From Chlamydiota bacterium (lineage in GTDB: Bacteria; Auribacterota; UBA3054; B51-G9): a DNA stretch of 10,781 nt. The notes beneath the pieces were generated by a model, which was not told where the DNA came from, did not search any database, and worked only from the letters and a program-made list of their open reading frames with translations. Both the position numbers and the translations under genes were made by a program. The stretch is from assembly GCA_003648225.1 (NCBI GenBank), contig QMOL01000066.1, positions 1 through 10,781 on the forward strand, written 5' to 3'. Positions 1 through 8,600 of the stretch are shown in pieces (position 1 is the stretch's first letter; each line of letters begins with the position of its first letter).

Positions 1-31
1 GGGACAGCGTCCCTCCATAACGTCCCTCCAT
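1..31. repeat. Short repeat/palindrome at the window edge
   Basis: The first bases form a small palindrome, GGGAC-agc-GTCCC (1-13). The 11-mer CGTCCCTCCAT occurs at 8-18 and again at 21-31, a 13-nt period. The stretch is non-coding and lies downstream of the minus-strand GH38 gene. It looks like the edge of a dispersed intergenic repeat, but the window cuts it off and no second copy is visible here. Confidence 0.45.
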
Positions 32-89
32 CAAAAAAAGGGTTCCGCGTTCTTCCTCCGGCCTTTCAGGACGGATGATTTTGGAGTGT

Positions 90-126
90 GGCAACGCAGC
101 CTCACGCTTTGTGTAAGGCTGCTGCC
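90..126. repeat. Palindromic intergenic element / possible transcription end behind the GH38 gene
   Basis: A long imperfect stem-loop. GGCA (90-93) pairs with TGCC (123-126), GCAGCCT (96-102) with AGGCTGC (116-122), and CAC (103-105) with GTG (111-113). There are two 2-nt bulges (94-95 and 114-115) and a GCTTT loop, giving 14 pairs. It begins about 8 nt behind the stop codon of the GH38 gene on the minus strand, where a terminator would sit. It has no T-tract on its minus-strand 3' side (the sequence there reads ACACTCCAAAATC), so a classic intrinsic terminator is doubtful. A REP-like dispersed palindrome is the other reading. Confidence 0.5.
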
Positions 127-134
127 GCGTTATT

Positions 135-3032
135 TTACACTTCCAAAAGTAAAGTAACGATTTCCGCTTTACCTGTCGGAACGATCCATTTCCCGTTTTT
201 CTTTATAATTTTTCCGACAATTTTTTCTTCATCCATAGTAATTTTCTTTACGGATTTGAATTTTATCATCGAATCAATTTTCACGTTAATGGTTTTGTTA
301 CCGCTGTTCCATATTCTCAAAATGTAATTTTTACTGTTTTCCTGTTTGTAAAGCGCGGAAATATGGATGTTTTCATTTGGAGTTAATGTAATGAACGAAT
401 CAGAACATTTGAGTTTTCCTTTCTTAGGAACACCCTGTAAAATTCTCTGCTCGATTTTGTAATCCTGCGCGACATTGAAAATAGCACTTTGAGAACTATT
501 CCCCGAATGAGGATAGATTGCGTATTCAATTTCGCAATCGCCAAGGCAATGTTGTCCGGCATGCAGTTTTTCGTATTCTTCAGGAGTGAATAAACTTCTG
601 TTTGCCGCCATATAATGCCGAGTGGTTCTTAATAAAGTGATAGCCATAGTTCTACGCTTATCATCAATAACTTCATATTCATTAAGCCCTTTACTCAGAA
701 AAGCAATTCCTGATTTCGAATCATTCATGTCAACAAAATTTATCATCGGCTTGAACGGATGATGCCCTTCCATATTTTCAGCTGTGTCATCCCACTGAAC
801 ATTGCGTTTTAAAATATCAAACGGACCATCTGCATAGGAGAAATCTGATTTTACATCTGTAGGAATCATAACCCGTAATCTGTGGTCACGTGAAATATTA
901 TTGATTTTTGTCTTGACTTCAAGACATTTCGCGCCTTTGCTAAGTGTCAGATAAGTCGTTATCGGTAGCGGAACAAATTTTTCTGACCGGTTGCGGCTGT
1001 CAAGATCAGCGGCAGCGGGAATCATCATTTCCAAGTCAATTTTCCAGGCTGCTCTTAAGTCATTGTTTTCAATTAATGTCAATGCGGCGGAATTTCCGAG
1101 ACTCGTAACTGTATAATCTCTCATAGGGAATTTGTTTATATGTGCGACGCCCGTACTTCCATTATCGCAAAAATAATGAGCATTTTCAATTGTTTTCCCG
1201 TTTTCCTTATTGGTAATATCAAATGTCCCGTTTGAATTTATTTGAACTTTCAGATATTCATTTTCAAGAACTCCATCGGTCGACGCAATAAGATTACGAT
1301 CACCTTTCGGTTTTGGATTTGAAATGTATTTTCTTATGCGTGGACGTAAAGCGTAAGTTTTATAACCAAATGCGGGAATCTTAACATCAAGAAGTAATCG
1401 GTTTCTTTGTACTTTATATGCCGCAGCGTTAGAATCCAATTTTCTTTCAACTTCAATAACTATATCCTCACGCTCAAGTAATTTAGAAGGGATTATTTTT
1501 CCGTTTTCATCAATAATATCATAGTAAAGATATGATACTTCCTTATCAGGATCAAATCCTTCCACTATCGCTCCAACACCCGTGCACGGCTCTATCAATC
1601 CGCTTCCAACAACCGCTTTCGGAACATCAACAACCGCTGATTGAACACCGTTACGCTCAAAAGGAAGAGTGTTAAAGAAAGTGAGTGTAATATCACCTTT
1701 CTTAAATTTGGTTTTGGTGTCCATTTTAAGCCATAACTCTTCACACGCTTTACGGCAACACTCGCGGGCTATATTTATCGTCGCGCGGAATCGTGCCGGA
1801 TTATCTTTATGTGCTTCACTGATTGCCGCGCCGCAAATACTGTCGTGGGCGTGATTTTTCAATAATTCTTTCCAAGCTCTGTCAAGCAGATTTTTTTCAT
1901 AAGGACTTCCAAGCATGGAATTTATACTGCAAAGCGGTTCGGCAATGCTGATCAACTCTCTTTGCGCCTCATCATTCATCAGTTTAAGATAAATACGCGA
2001 AGAATGTGTTGCGCCGAGCAAACCGTTAAATCCGGCTTCGATGGCTGTAAATCTCATCTCGCCTTTGATTTTTTTCAAACGCATTTTCTTTGCCGCCTTT
2101 AACGCTGCATCTACATACTCATCAAGTGATGACTGCTTAATTAAATACTTTTTCTGTACCGCGTTAATCGCGTCAATCATCTTCGGTAAATTTACATAAG
2201 GTACAGCGTTATCTTCCATGTCAAGCGCAAGAAGATTTTTGCCAATCGCTTGCGGCTCAGCCTGATTTACAAGATGTTTAAGCGCGGAAAGTAATTTTTC
2301 TTTATCGGTATTAAATCCAAATTTTTCGTTCTTCATCTGGATCGCTGTCTCATATAATTTCTCGTCTGCCATGTGTACCGGCCATTCATCTTCTCTCCAT
2401 TCCGCGCTCAAATCGCGCGGACTTTTTCCGAGAACGAGTTCGTAATGAGTAAAGAAAAACCAGTTTGTACGGGTAACTTCATCAAAACAGCGGATATGAT
2501 GAATTTTTGTCCCGTCCGGGCTTTCCCATAAACAAATCGGCGGAACCTGATGTTTGTTTGTTCCGCGATACGACATTGCCGTATCCATTCCAAAACCGGA
2601 ATATATTTGAGGCAATTGTGAGATTTGACCGTAAGAAGTTGCTGTATATCCTGTTTTCATCGCTCCACCGAATTCTTCCGCGTAACGTTTTCCAATAAGA
2701 AGATTTCTAATTAAAGATTCGGGAGAAACAGATGACATTTCCGGCAGAGTGTACCACATAACACTTTGAATTCTACCTGCTTTAATTAATTTAGCTATTC
2801 TCTCTTTGTTTTCCGGTTTGACCATCAGATAGTCTTCCATTACGATCGTTCCCCCATCAAGATGGAAGCATTTATATTCGTCATTTTTTTCCAGAATTTC
2901 GAGGAGTTCATCTACGAGCTCAACAAGACGAAGAAGTGACTGATCGGCAGTATATCTCCATTCTCTATCCCAGTGAGTACCTGAAATAACGTGAACTGTT
3001 TTGTTAGCTTTATCAATTTTTGATTTTTTCAT
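135..3032 (-). CDS. GH38 (alpha-mannosidase-like) family protein with altered active-site residues
   Basis: A 965-residue protein of full GH38 length, collinear with bacterial enzymes of the MngB type. Order: N-terminal zinc-barrel domain (about 12-300), alpha-mannosidase middle domain (about 335-415), then long C-terminal beta-sandwich domains. Visible landmarks are GTHWDREW (zinc ligands H20 and D22), LDGG...EDY (58-68), SQLPQIYSGFG (138-148) and NHAHDSICG (393-401, zinc ligand H396). The family signature P-D-[SM]-F-G, whose Asp is both nucleophile and zinc ligand, reads A-T-S-Y-G here (131-135; T132 is codon ACT). The first His of HxHWDREW is Gly18. The usual alpha-mannoside hydrolysis is therefore uncertain. 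There is no signal peptide, so it is probably cytoplasmic. The start ATG has only a weak AGAGA ahead of it. It has its own promoter and lies 405 nt behind the amidotransferase gene. The family call is firm; the activity is open. Confidence 0.9.
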   Translation of the reverse strand: MKKSKIDKANKTVHVISGTHWDREWRYTADQSLLRLVELVDELLEILEKNDEYKCFHLDGGTIVMEDYLMVKPENKERIAKLIKAGRIQSVMWYTLPEMSSVSPESLIRNLLIGKRYAEEFGGAMKTGYTATSYGQISQLPQIYSGFGMDTAMSYRGTNKHQVPPICLWESPDGTKIHHIRCFDEVTRTNWFFFTHYELVLGKSPRDLSAEWREDEWPVHMADEKLYETAIQMKNEKFGFNTDKEKLLSALKHLVNQAEPQAIGKNLLALDMEDNAVPYVNLPKMIDAINAVQKKYLIKQSSLDEYVDAALKAAKKMRLKKIKGEMRFTAIEAGFNGLLGATHSSRIYLKLMNDEAQRELISIAEPLCSINSMLGSPYEKNLLDRAWKELLKNHAHDSICGAAISEAHKDNPARFRATINIARECCRKACEELWLKMDTKTKFKKGDITLTFFNTLPFERNGVQSAVVDVPKAVVGSGLIEPCTGVGAIVEGFDPDKEVSYLYYDIIDENGKIIPSKLLEREDIVIEVERKLDSNAAAYKVQRNRLLLDVKIPAFGYKTYALRPRIRKYISNPKPKGDRNLIASTDGVLENEYLKVQINSNGTFDITNKENGKTIENAHYFCDNGSTGVAHINKFPMRDYTVTSLGNSAALTLIENNDLRAAWKIDLEMMIPAAADLDSRNRSEKFVPLPITTYLTLSKGAKCLEVKTKINNISRDHRLRVMIPTDVKSDFSYADGPFDILKRNVQWDDTAENMEGHHPFKPMINFVDMNDSKSGIAFLSKGLNEYEVIDDKRRTMAITLLRTTRHYMAANRSLFTPEEYEKLHAGQHCLGDCEIEYAIYPHSGNSSQSAIFNVAQDYKIEQRILQGVPKKGKLKCSDSFITLTPNENIHISALYKQENSKNYILRIWNSGNKTINVKIDSMIKFKSVKKITMDEEKIVGKIIKKNGKWIVPTGKAEIVTLLLEV

Positions 3033-3107
3033 ATTAAGAGTCTCTTTTTATTAAATTATTTAGTTACAATGGCAATTTCAAAAATATTCATTTGTTCTTT
3101 GTTCCAG

Positions 3108-3136
3108 ATTATATCAGATTTGAATTAATATTACAA
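3108..3136 (-). promoter_or_regulatory. Sigma70-type extended -10 promoter of the GH38 gene
   Basis: On the minus strand, TTGTAA (3136-3131) is followed after exactly 17 nt by a perfect TATAAT (3113-3108), with TGA directly in front (an extended -10, TGATATAAT). Predicted transcription would start near 3101, giving a leader of about 70 nt before the ATG at 3032. It lies beyond the terminator-like hairpin at 3192-3212, so the GH38 gene can be transcribed independently. Confidence 0.7.
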
Positions 3137-3191
3137 GTTGACAGCAATTATTTGCATTAACGAGATGATTTAATTTCATTCATTGTACCAC

Positions 3192-3212
3192 AAAAAATCC
3201 TCCTTCGGCGGA
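3192..3212 (-). terminator. Terminator-like hairpin with T-run, behind the amidotransferase operon
   Basis: On the minus strand, TCCGCC-GAA-GGAGGA (3212-3198) forms a six-position stem with one G/A mismatch, directly followed by six T (3197-3192). The stem is weak, but position and T-run fit a Rho-independent stop for transcripts coming from the sulfatase/amidotransferase genes. It lies just before the GH38 promoter. The same bases form one arm of the 25-bp inverted repeat. Confidence 0.45.
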
Positions 3213-3399
3213 CTTTCAGCACAAAAAACACGGGGAAAAAAAGAGGCTGTAACAAAATAATTAAGATAAATCTTAAAATTCAATTTCTTAAAACTTAATT
3301 ACTTAAAACTTAAATCTATTGACAAAATCATTTAGGACAAAATAATTATATTTATAAAAACTTATGTGTCCTTATGCTGAAAGTCCGCCGAAGGAGGAT
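3197..3399. repeat. 25-bp perfect inverted repeat pair, arms 153 bp apart
   Basis: The 25 bases at 3197-3221 are the exact reverse complement of 3375-3399. Each arm contains TCCGCCGAAGGAGGA, itself nearly palindromic. The match stops sharply on both sides, which suggests two copies of a dispersed intergenic repeat in opposite orientation rather than one long hairpin. The second copy lacks a T-run in its outward direction. Confidence 0.75.
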
Positions 3400-3437
3400 A
3401 ACTTATGTGGTTAAATAAACTTCGTGGTTCGCTGTAT
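3359..3437. repeat. Degenerate AACTTATGTGG-type direct repeats next to the amidotransferase stop
   Basis: Three imperfect copies are visible: AACTTATGTG (3359-3368), AACTTATGTGG (3400-3410) and AACTTCGTGG (3418-3427). They flank and adjoin the second arm of the 25-bp inverted repeat. The repeat-like style (TTCATCCGTGGGC) seems to run on to the 3' end of the amidotransferase gene, so its last codons may derive from the repeat; that part is inference. Confidence 0.5.
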
Positions 3438-4187
3438 TCATCCGTGGGCAATGATGAATTTCGGGATTACTTTCGGTAAATCAAATGTTGCGTTTTCAGG
3501 CAGAACAGCATTTTTTTCATACGCATCATCACCAATTTCTTTCCTTATTTTATCCTCATTAAACTTAATCATAAATGTTGCGCTAGCCGGTGTTGACATC
3601 TCCGGATGGGGTTGAACGCCATAACAAACGGCATTATTTTCACAGACGATTTTATAAGCGTGAATATAATTGTTCCGTGTTGCGATTATAGATGAAGATT
3701 TTATTTTCAGTGATTGCGGCAGTTTAGAAACATAATCGTCATGCAGATGAGCGCCGAAAAACACATCCGGCAAGTCGCCGAAAACAGGGTCTTTTTTCCC
3801 TTGTTCAGTGAGTTTATGTTTCAGAAAACCCATTTCAGATTTTTCCAGATGACCGATTTCTCCGTCTTTTAGTAAAGCGAGAATTTGTGCTCCGAAACAA
3901 ATTCCGAGCATTGGTTTTTTGTAGTCAAGAAGTTGTGTGAAAACTTTATTCACATGAAGATAATCCGTTCCGGAAATTTGATTGTTTTTTTTCATTTCCT
4001 GAAACGCAAAAGCTGATAATGCAGATCCGGTAAGAATTAAAATATCATATTGATTAAAGTCATGGTCGTTTCTAAAATTTATAATCCGATAAGATGCTTT
4101 TTCAGGGATTAAACTCGATAAGCTGTTAAGTGATGCTAAAACATCCGCTGCGTTTACGGTATTAAAGTCAATAATTTCAATTTTCAT
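3438..4187 (-). CDS. Class I glutamine amidotransferase-like protein
   Basis: A 249-residue stand-alone class I GATase domain, the type that hydrolyses glutamine (or a gamma-glutamyl compound) and passes on ammonia. The nucleophile elbow is GICFGAQ with C97; the His-Glu pair is in GVQPHPEM (H194, E196), so the triad is complete. A GAHLHDDYV segment (145-153) matches the conserved His/Asp strand of GuaA-like amidotransferases. No synthetase domain is fused, and no partner acceptor domain is encoded nearby. The start ATG lies 23 nt behind the sulfatase stop, which suggests one transcript and coupled expression; no clear Shine-Dalgarno is present. It has no signal peptide. The role is unknown: removal of a gamma-glutamyl group or ammonia supply for an amino-sugar step would both fit. 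The C-terminus ends in repeat-like DNA. Family call firm, function open. Confidence 0.85.
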   Translation of the reverse strand: MKIEIIDFNTVNAADVLASLNSLSSLIPEKASYRIINFRNDHDFNQYDILILTGSALSAFAFQEMKKNNQISGTDYLHVNKVFTQLLDYKKPMLGICFGAQILALLKDGEIGHLEKSEMGFLKHKLTEQGKKDPVFGDLPDVFFGAHLHDDYVSKLPQSLKIKSSSIIATRNNYIHAYKIVCENNAVCYGVQPHPEMSTPASATFMIKFNEDKIRKEIGDDAYEKNAVLPENATFDLPKVIPKFIIAHG

Positions 4188-4210
4188 AGTTTTATTATCA
4201 ATATTTTTTT

Positions 4211-5602
4211 CTACTGTTTATTTTTCATCCACGGGATTTTATTATTCCATTCCCGAAGTTTTGTGTCTAATTCTTTTGCGATTTCACCGGTAACATTTTC
4301 TCCCGCCAAATTATGTAATTGATACGGATCCTCAATTAAATCATAAAATTGATCCGGATTTTCAGCAAGGTCATGATTTTGACCGCTAAACGGAAGATGA
4401 TAAAGATATTCAGGTGTTCGTATCGCAACTCCATTACCTGTTTCAATAAATGCATGGTTATCAATATCGGATTGTTTTCCTACACAAATTGCTGACATAT
4501 CACGTCCATGAAAATGAGACGGAATTTCCACATCAATTAGTGAAAGAAGAGTTGGCGCTAAATCAACAAGAGAAGCGACATGAGTTTTATCAACTGCTTT
4601 TTTTATGCCGCTTTCCGGTTGGTTGATAATTAAAGGAATTCTTACAGATTCTTCGTTAGGACCTCCTTTTTGAACAAGCCCGTTACTGCCGAGATTATCA
4701 CCATGATCGCTTGTAAACACAACAATTGTATCATCCGCCAAGCCGGATTTTTCAAGTGCGTTAAGCATTTTCCCGACAGCGGAATCCATCCAGGTTGTCA
4801 TACCGTAATATTCCGCGATAAGGTGTCGCAGAGAATAATCCTCCGGCAATTTTTCTGTGTATGGCAGATGCAAATCATAATATCGAAAATCATAACGGTA
4901 AATTTTAAACCAATATTCCTCGTCTTTGAGTGGCTTATCTATATCTACATTCGCGCGCAAAGGGATTTCTTCCGGTTTATACATAGTTCGAAATTTTTCC
5001 GGTGCGTCGGCGAGCGGACAATGAGGAACGGAGATATTATAATATAGAAAGAAAGGATTATTTTTATCGCGTTGATTTTCTAAAAAACTTTCTACACGTT
5101 CTGATTCGTAATCAACGCTGTAACCCGGCGGAACAAATTCCGGACCGCCATTTTCCGTGAAAGACTGACCTGAATGGCAGTGATGAACGCGTGGGATTAA
5201 ATATTCATCAAAACCAATATCATCAGGCCATGAATGAATATGCCATTTTCCTATTACGGAAGTGTGGTAATTGTGTGAACGTAAAATTTCGGCAAGAGTG
5301 GGTGATTTTAAATGCGGCCGTCCAAAAAAAGGATACTCCGGCATATTAAAACTTCCCGCCTGGCTCTGAAAAGCAACATTGCTTATTCCGCCCGTGCAGG
5401 TTCGGTTATATTGACCGGAAATAAGAACTGACCGCGCAGCCATGCATACAGGATAATTGGTAACCGCGGTTTCAAAGCGGGTTCCGTTTGATGCAAGGCG
5501 GTCTAAATTGGGAGTTTGGATTACCGGATTACCGTAGCATCCAACTTCGAACGCGCGGAGTTGGTCACAGGTACAAAGAATAATGTTCGGTCGCTTTTTC
5601 AT
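4211..5602 (-). CDS. Sulfatase of the formylglycine-dependent S1 type
   Basis: A 463-residue sulfatase of the alkaline phosphatase superfamily, hydrolysing sulfate esters, probably from sulfated saccharides. The metal site begins with C-D-Q-L-R (D13), a common variant of DDxR. The maturation site is C53-M-A-A-R57, followed by SVLISGQY; C53 would become formylglycine. Ala takes the place of the Pro in C-x-P-x-R. Further conserved pieces are GKWH (K119, H121), VPHCP (H194) and TSDHGDNLG (D299, H300), then QKGGPNEESVRIPLI with K312. The C-terminal sub-domain carries the usual FYDLIEDPYQLHNLA. No signal peptide precedes MKKRPNIIL, so a cytoplasmic enzyme is expected, unlike many sulfatases of this group. 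The gene lies 49 nt behind the pseudopilin gene, with a possible promoter of its own, and 23 nt ahead of the amidotransferase gene. The substrate cannot be read from the sequence. Confidence 0.93.
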   Translation of the reverse strand: MKKRPNIILCTCDQLRAFEVGCYGNPVIQTPNLDRLASNGTRFETAVTNYPVCMAARSVLISGQYNRTCTGGISNVAFQSQAGSFNMPEYPFFGRPHLKSPTLAEILRSHNYHTSVIGKWHIHSWPDDIGFDEYLIPRVHHCHSGQSFTENGGPEFVPPGYSVDYESERVESFLENQRDKNNPFFLYYNISVPHCPLADAPEKFRTMYKPEEIPLRANVDIDKPLKDEEYWFKIYRYDFRYYDLHLPYTEKLPEDYSLRHLIAEYYGMTTWMDSAVGKMLNALEKSGLADDTIVVFTSDHGDNLGSNGLVQKGGPNEESVRIPLIINQPESGIKKAVDKTHVASLVDLAPTLLSLIDVEIPSHFHGRDMSAICVGKQSDIDNHAFIETGNGVAIRTPEYLYHLPFSGQNHDLAENPDQFYDLIEDPYQLHNLAGENVTGEIAKELDTKLREWNNKIPWMKNKQ

Positions 5603-5640
5603 TTTGCAAGGCGTAACGATTATTTAGTCGTATTGTGAAC

Positions 5641-5649
5641 ATTATATCA
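5641..5649 (-). promoter_or_regulatory. Possible extended -10 promoter of the sulfatase gene
   Basis: The minus strand reads TGATATAAT (5649-5641), a perfect extended -10, in the 49-nt gap between the pseudopilin stop and the sulfatase ATG. No good -35 is found 16-18 nt upstream, where the bases belong to the end of the pseudopilin gene; extended -10 promoters can work without one. Same TGATATAAT core as the GH38 promoter. The leader would be about 32 nt. Confidence 0.45.
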
Positions 5650-5651
5650 TA

Positions 5652-8600
5652 TTATCTGACAAAAGTATTTTCCAACTCCATAAATTTAAGGTGATCATCA
5701 TCTGTTTTCACATCGTCAATCACAAATCGTTTTGTTCGTGATGCCAATATAGCGTCCGGTTTTAATTTCTGCTGATAATATCCATTTCCCTGATTATTTG
5801 ATTTATTATCTGTTGATGGAGGATGGTCTTTAAGTAATTGAGCTTCAATTTGAACTGTAAAGAAAGTAGAATCAAGAGACATAATATTAACACATCTTTC
5901 GAAGATATCGAGAGTCATATTTTTAACTTTTAAAATATCCCCAAGATTATTATAAGGTTTTAATGTTTTATTGTCTCTTTTATCAAGCCCGTCATATATA
6001 TTTTTTGCCAACTTTGAATCTATGCCCGGTAAACTCGCAAGCAAACGTTGAGAAGCGGTATTTATATTAACTCTGCCGGGCACGGGAACGGGAGTTACTA
6101 CCGCGTAATTGAACCATGCAATTCCTGTTTGTTTGCCACCTGTGCCAACCATTGCTTTACCGGTCATATCTTCTGTATTTCTTTCAATAACGTCATGAGC
6201 TGTAAGCCGGATTTTAACAGTTCCGTTTCCTGAGATATTATCTGGTTTAATTTTTCCCGCGTTAAAAGAATCATTTTTGCCGTACTTCCCCCGTTTTTTC
6301 AACATATTAAATTCTTTAGTTTTGTAGTTCCAAACTTCAACATCAATTGACGCGTTGTTATTTTCTTCGAGAAATTCTGTAGTATCAATTGCATCATTAA
6401 GCCCATAAATATATAAATCATAAGTTCCCGGGTAAAGTATAGCGTTTTTCCATGTCCAAATCGCAGGTTCACCGCTCTTTCTTGTATAGCACATTGGAGT
6501 GGCATAACCCGGTCCGATAGAAAACTTGTCACCTTTATTTGGCTTCAGAGATTTACGGTTAGGAGCTGAACGGGGGATTTCTTTCGTTGTTTTATCTGAA
6601 ATTTGAAACGTGTTTTTTGAATTAGATATGATCGGATATTTCTCACCGCGGAGCGGACCGGTGAGAAAACGAAGAGTATGACCTGTCCATTTATTCAATT
6701 TTCGTCCTCCGGTTTTACCTTGCACAGCTCTTAATGATGAAGCAGAGACTTCATCATAAGCTTGTTCCCAGCCATTCCGGGTTACATCACCGAGACACGA
6801 TTCAAGACGAACATGTGATGAACACATATATTTCGAGAGAGAACCAAGCGCGGAAATCCCTTTAGAAATATCACCGCTGCCACCAAGCCGTTCGAAGTCA
6901 TTTCCTGTAGAGACATTTCTTGCTTCACCAATTCCGCAGAACGGTCCGTTTTTAATAAAGAATTTGTTATCTCCGCGAGAGCGCATGGCTTGATTTTCAG
7001 CTTCTGTTTCAGTACCGCCGATAGATCCGTTTTTCCTTTTCACCCAGGTATTTTTTGTGGGGTCTATTTTCTCTGTTGTTACCCCGAATTCTTCCGGTTT
7101 AACTTTTCCGTAGTCAACTGTTCTGGCGCATACCTGATCATACTCATTTTTGAGTGTAAGGCTGACAATCCCGCCTGAAGCAGGTAAACCGAGAATCATA
7201 AGATCCGCGCCTTTAAGTTTTTCAGTGATACCAAACGCCCACATAAAGAACTGATTTTTCCCTGGTTTTGGAATACCCATATTACTTACGTAAGTAAAAA
7301 CATTGTTCCAGCTTTCCGGATCATCAGCATGGTCCGGATCGAGGAATTTTACAGTTTCGTTGCCAAAGACTTCTCTGGCATCAAAATCAAAATTTTTAAG
7401 AGTAACTGTTATACCGTTATATACTCTTTTACTGTTTTCAACTTTAAAAGCAATTCCCCAATTCTCTTCATCCATTTGAAATATCGGTACCTGTTCGTCA
7501 GCGGCTGAACCCCATTTGTTGTCGGCATTTCCATAATAAGAGTCAAATAATTCTGTGTCATTTACAAGATAAAAATGGCCCTGTGGCTGAACCACCGGAT
7601 TGTTATCAGTAATTTGTTGACGAAGCTTCTGATCATAATATGTCGTTTTCCTGATTCTTCCAATTTGAGTTGCAAGGCTTCCTGTATTGCAAATAACTCT
7701 CCAGTTTGCAAGCGAAACAGGTGTCGCGGACGCATTATACATTTCACTGACTTCCGGCGCGATGAATCTTATATAACCAAGCATTTGCCCTTTGCTATCG
7801 TTACGGCTGATACCTTTATCAGATGAAGTAACAAGGAGTTTCATCCATCCGCCTGCGCCGGTTTTGATTGGTTTCCCGTCATTATACTTCCATCTTTTTT
7901 TCTCAAAATGCCTGTCTTCGGTAAAAGGACCCCCTATTTCTCCCGAAACACCTAGAAAATCCGGATAACCATCTAAACTTCCTTCACCATAATTTGGATG
8001 AAAAGCGGGTCGACCGACAACCACTTTAAAATATTTTCCCGCGCGCGGTCGACGCGAGCGAAACAAAAAGGTCTGGTTCGATTCCGGCTGCCATGCAATA
8101 GCGTTATGCGAATTACACCATGAACTTATTGTAACGCTTAAGTTATAGTTTGTTATCCATCCTTCGCCGAACGATTTTTTCATTTTCGTTTCGAAGCTAT
8201 AAGTTGTTTTATTTAAGCCTAAATCTTTAGCAAAATAATTCGCGTTTTCAAATGTAATTGAGTCTCCGTCACTTTTAGTAATTTTAAAACATCCGATCGA
8301 TTTATTGTTTTTTGAGCGTGCATCTTTTGCCCAGACATAAACCTGTGCGAGAGAATTTTTGAAGTAATTTTTTTCTAATTTTGGTCGTTTACCTTTAACC
8401 ATATGGAACTTTCTTAAAACACTTAATGTTTCTTCCATAACATTTTTTAACTGATTCCTGCTCGGCATCTCCGTTATTTTATGCTTTGGCGGCCAGTATA
8501 AATAACTTTTCCCGAATTTCTGCGGCTGTATCCTTTCAGGAACATTCCTTAAGGCTGAATCACCGGGATCAAGATATATTCTAGGATCAATTTTATCACC

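Larger units (their letters stand above)
3033..3437. other. Intergenic region between amidotransferase and GH38 genes
   Basis: 405 bp with no supportable gene on either strand. It is AT-rich. From the amidotransferase side it holds degenerate AACTTATGTGG-type direct repeats, a 25-bp inverted repeat pair, a hairpin with a T-run facing the minus strand, and the GH38 promoter. The 3222-3374 interior is simple AT-rich sequence with repeated AAAACTTAA words. Confidence 0.7.

Noticed and set aside
88..327. Plus-strand 79-codon reading frame with a hydrophobic product
   Set aside because: Antisense to the 3' end of the GH38 gene; its hydrophobic look follows from the opposite coding strand.
3319..3346. 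Plus-strand TTGACA-N16-AATAAT promoter-like pair
   Set aside because: Only the antisense side of the amidotransferase gene lies downstream; such boxes are expected by chance in AT-rich intergenic DNA. An antisense RNA cannot be excluded but has no further support.
4670..5047. Plus-strand 125-codon reading frame
   Set aside because: Fully inside the sulfatase gene on the other strand; no domain or start signal is visible.
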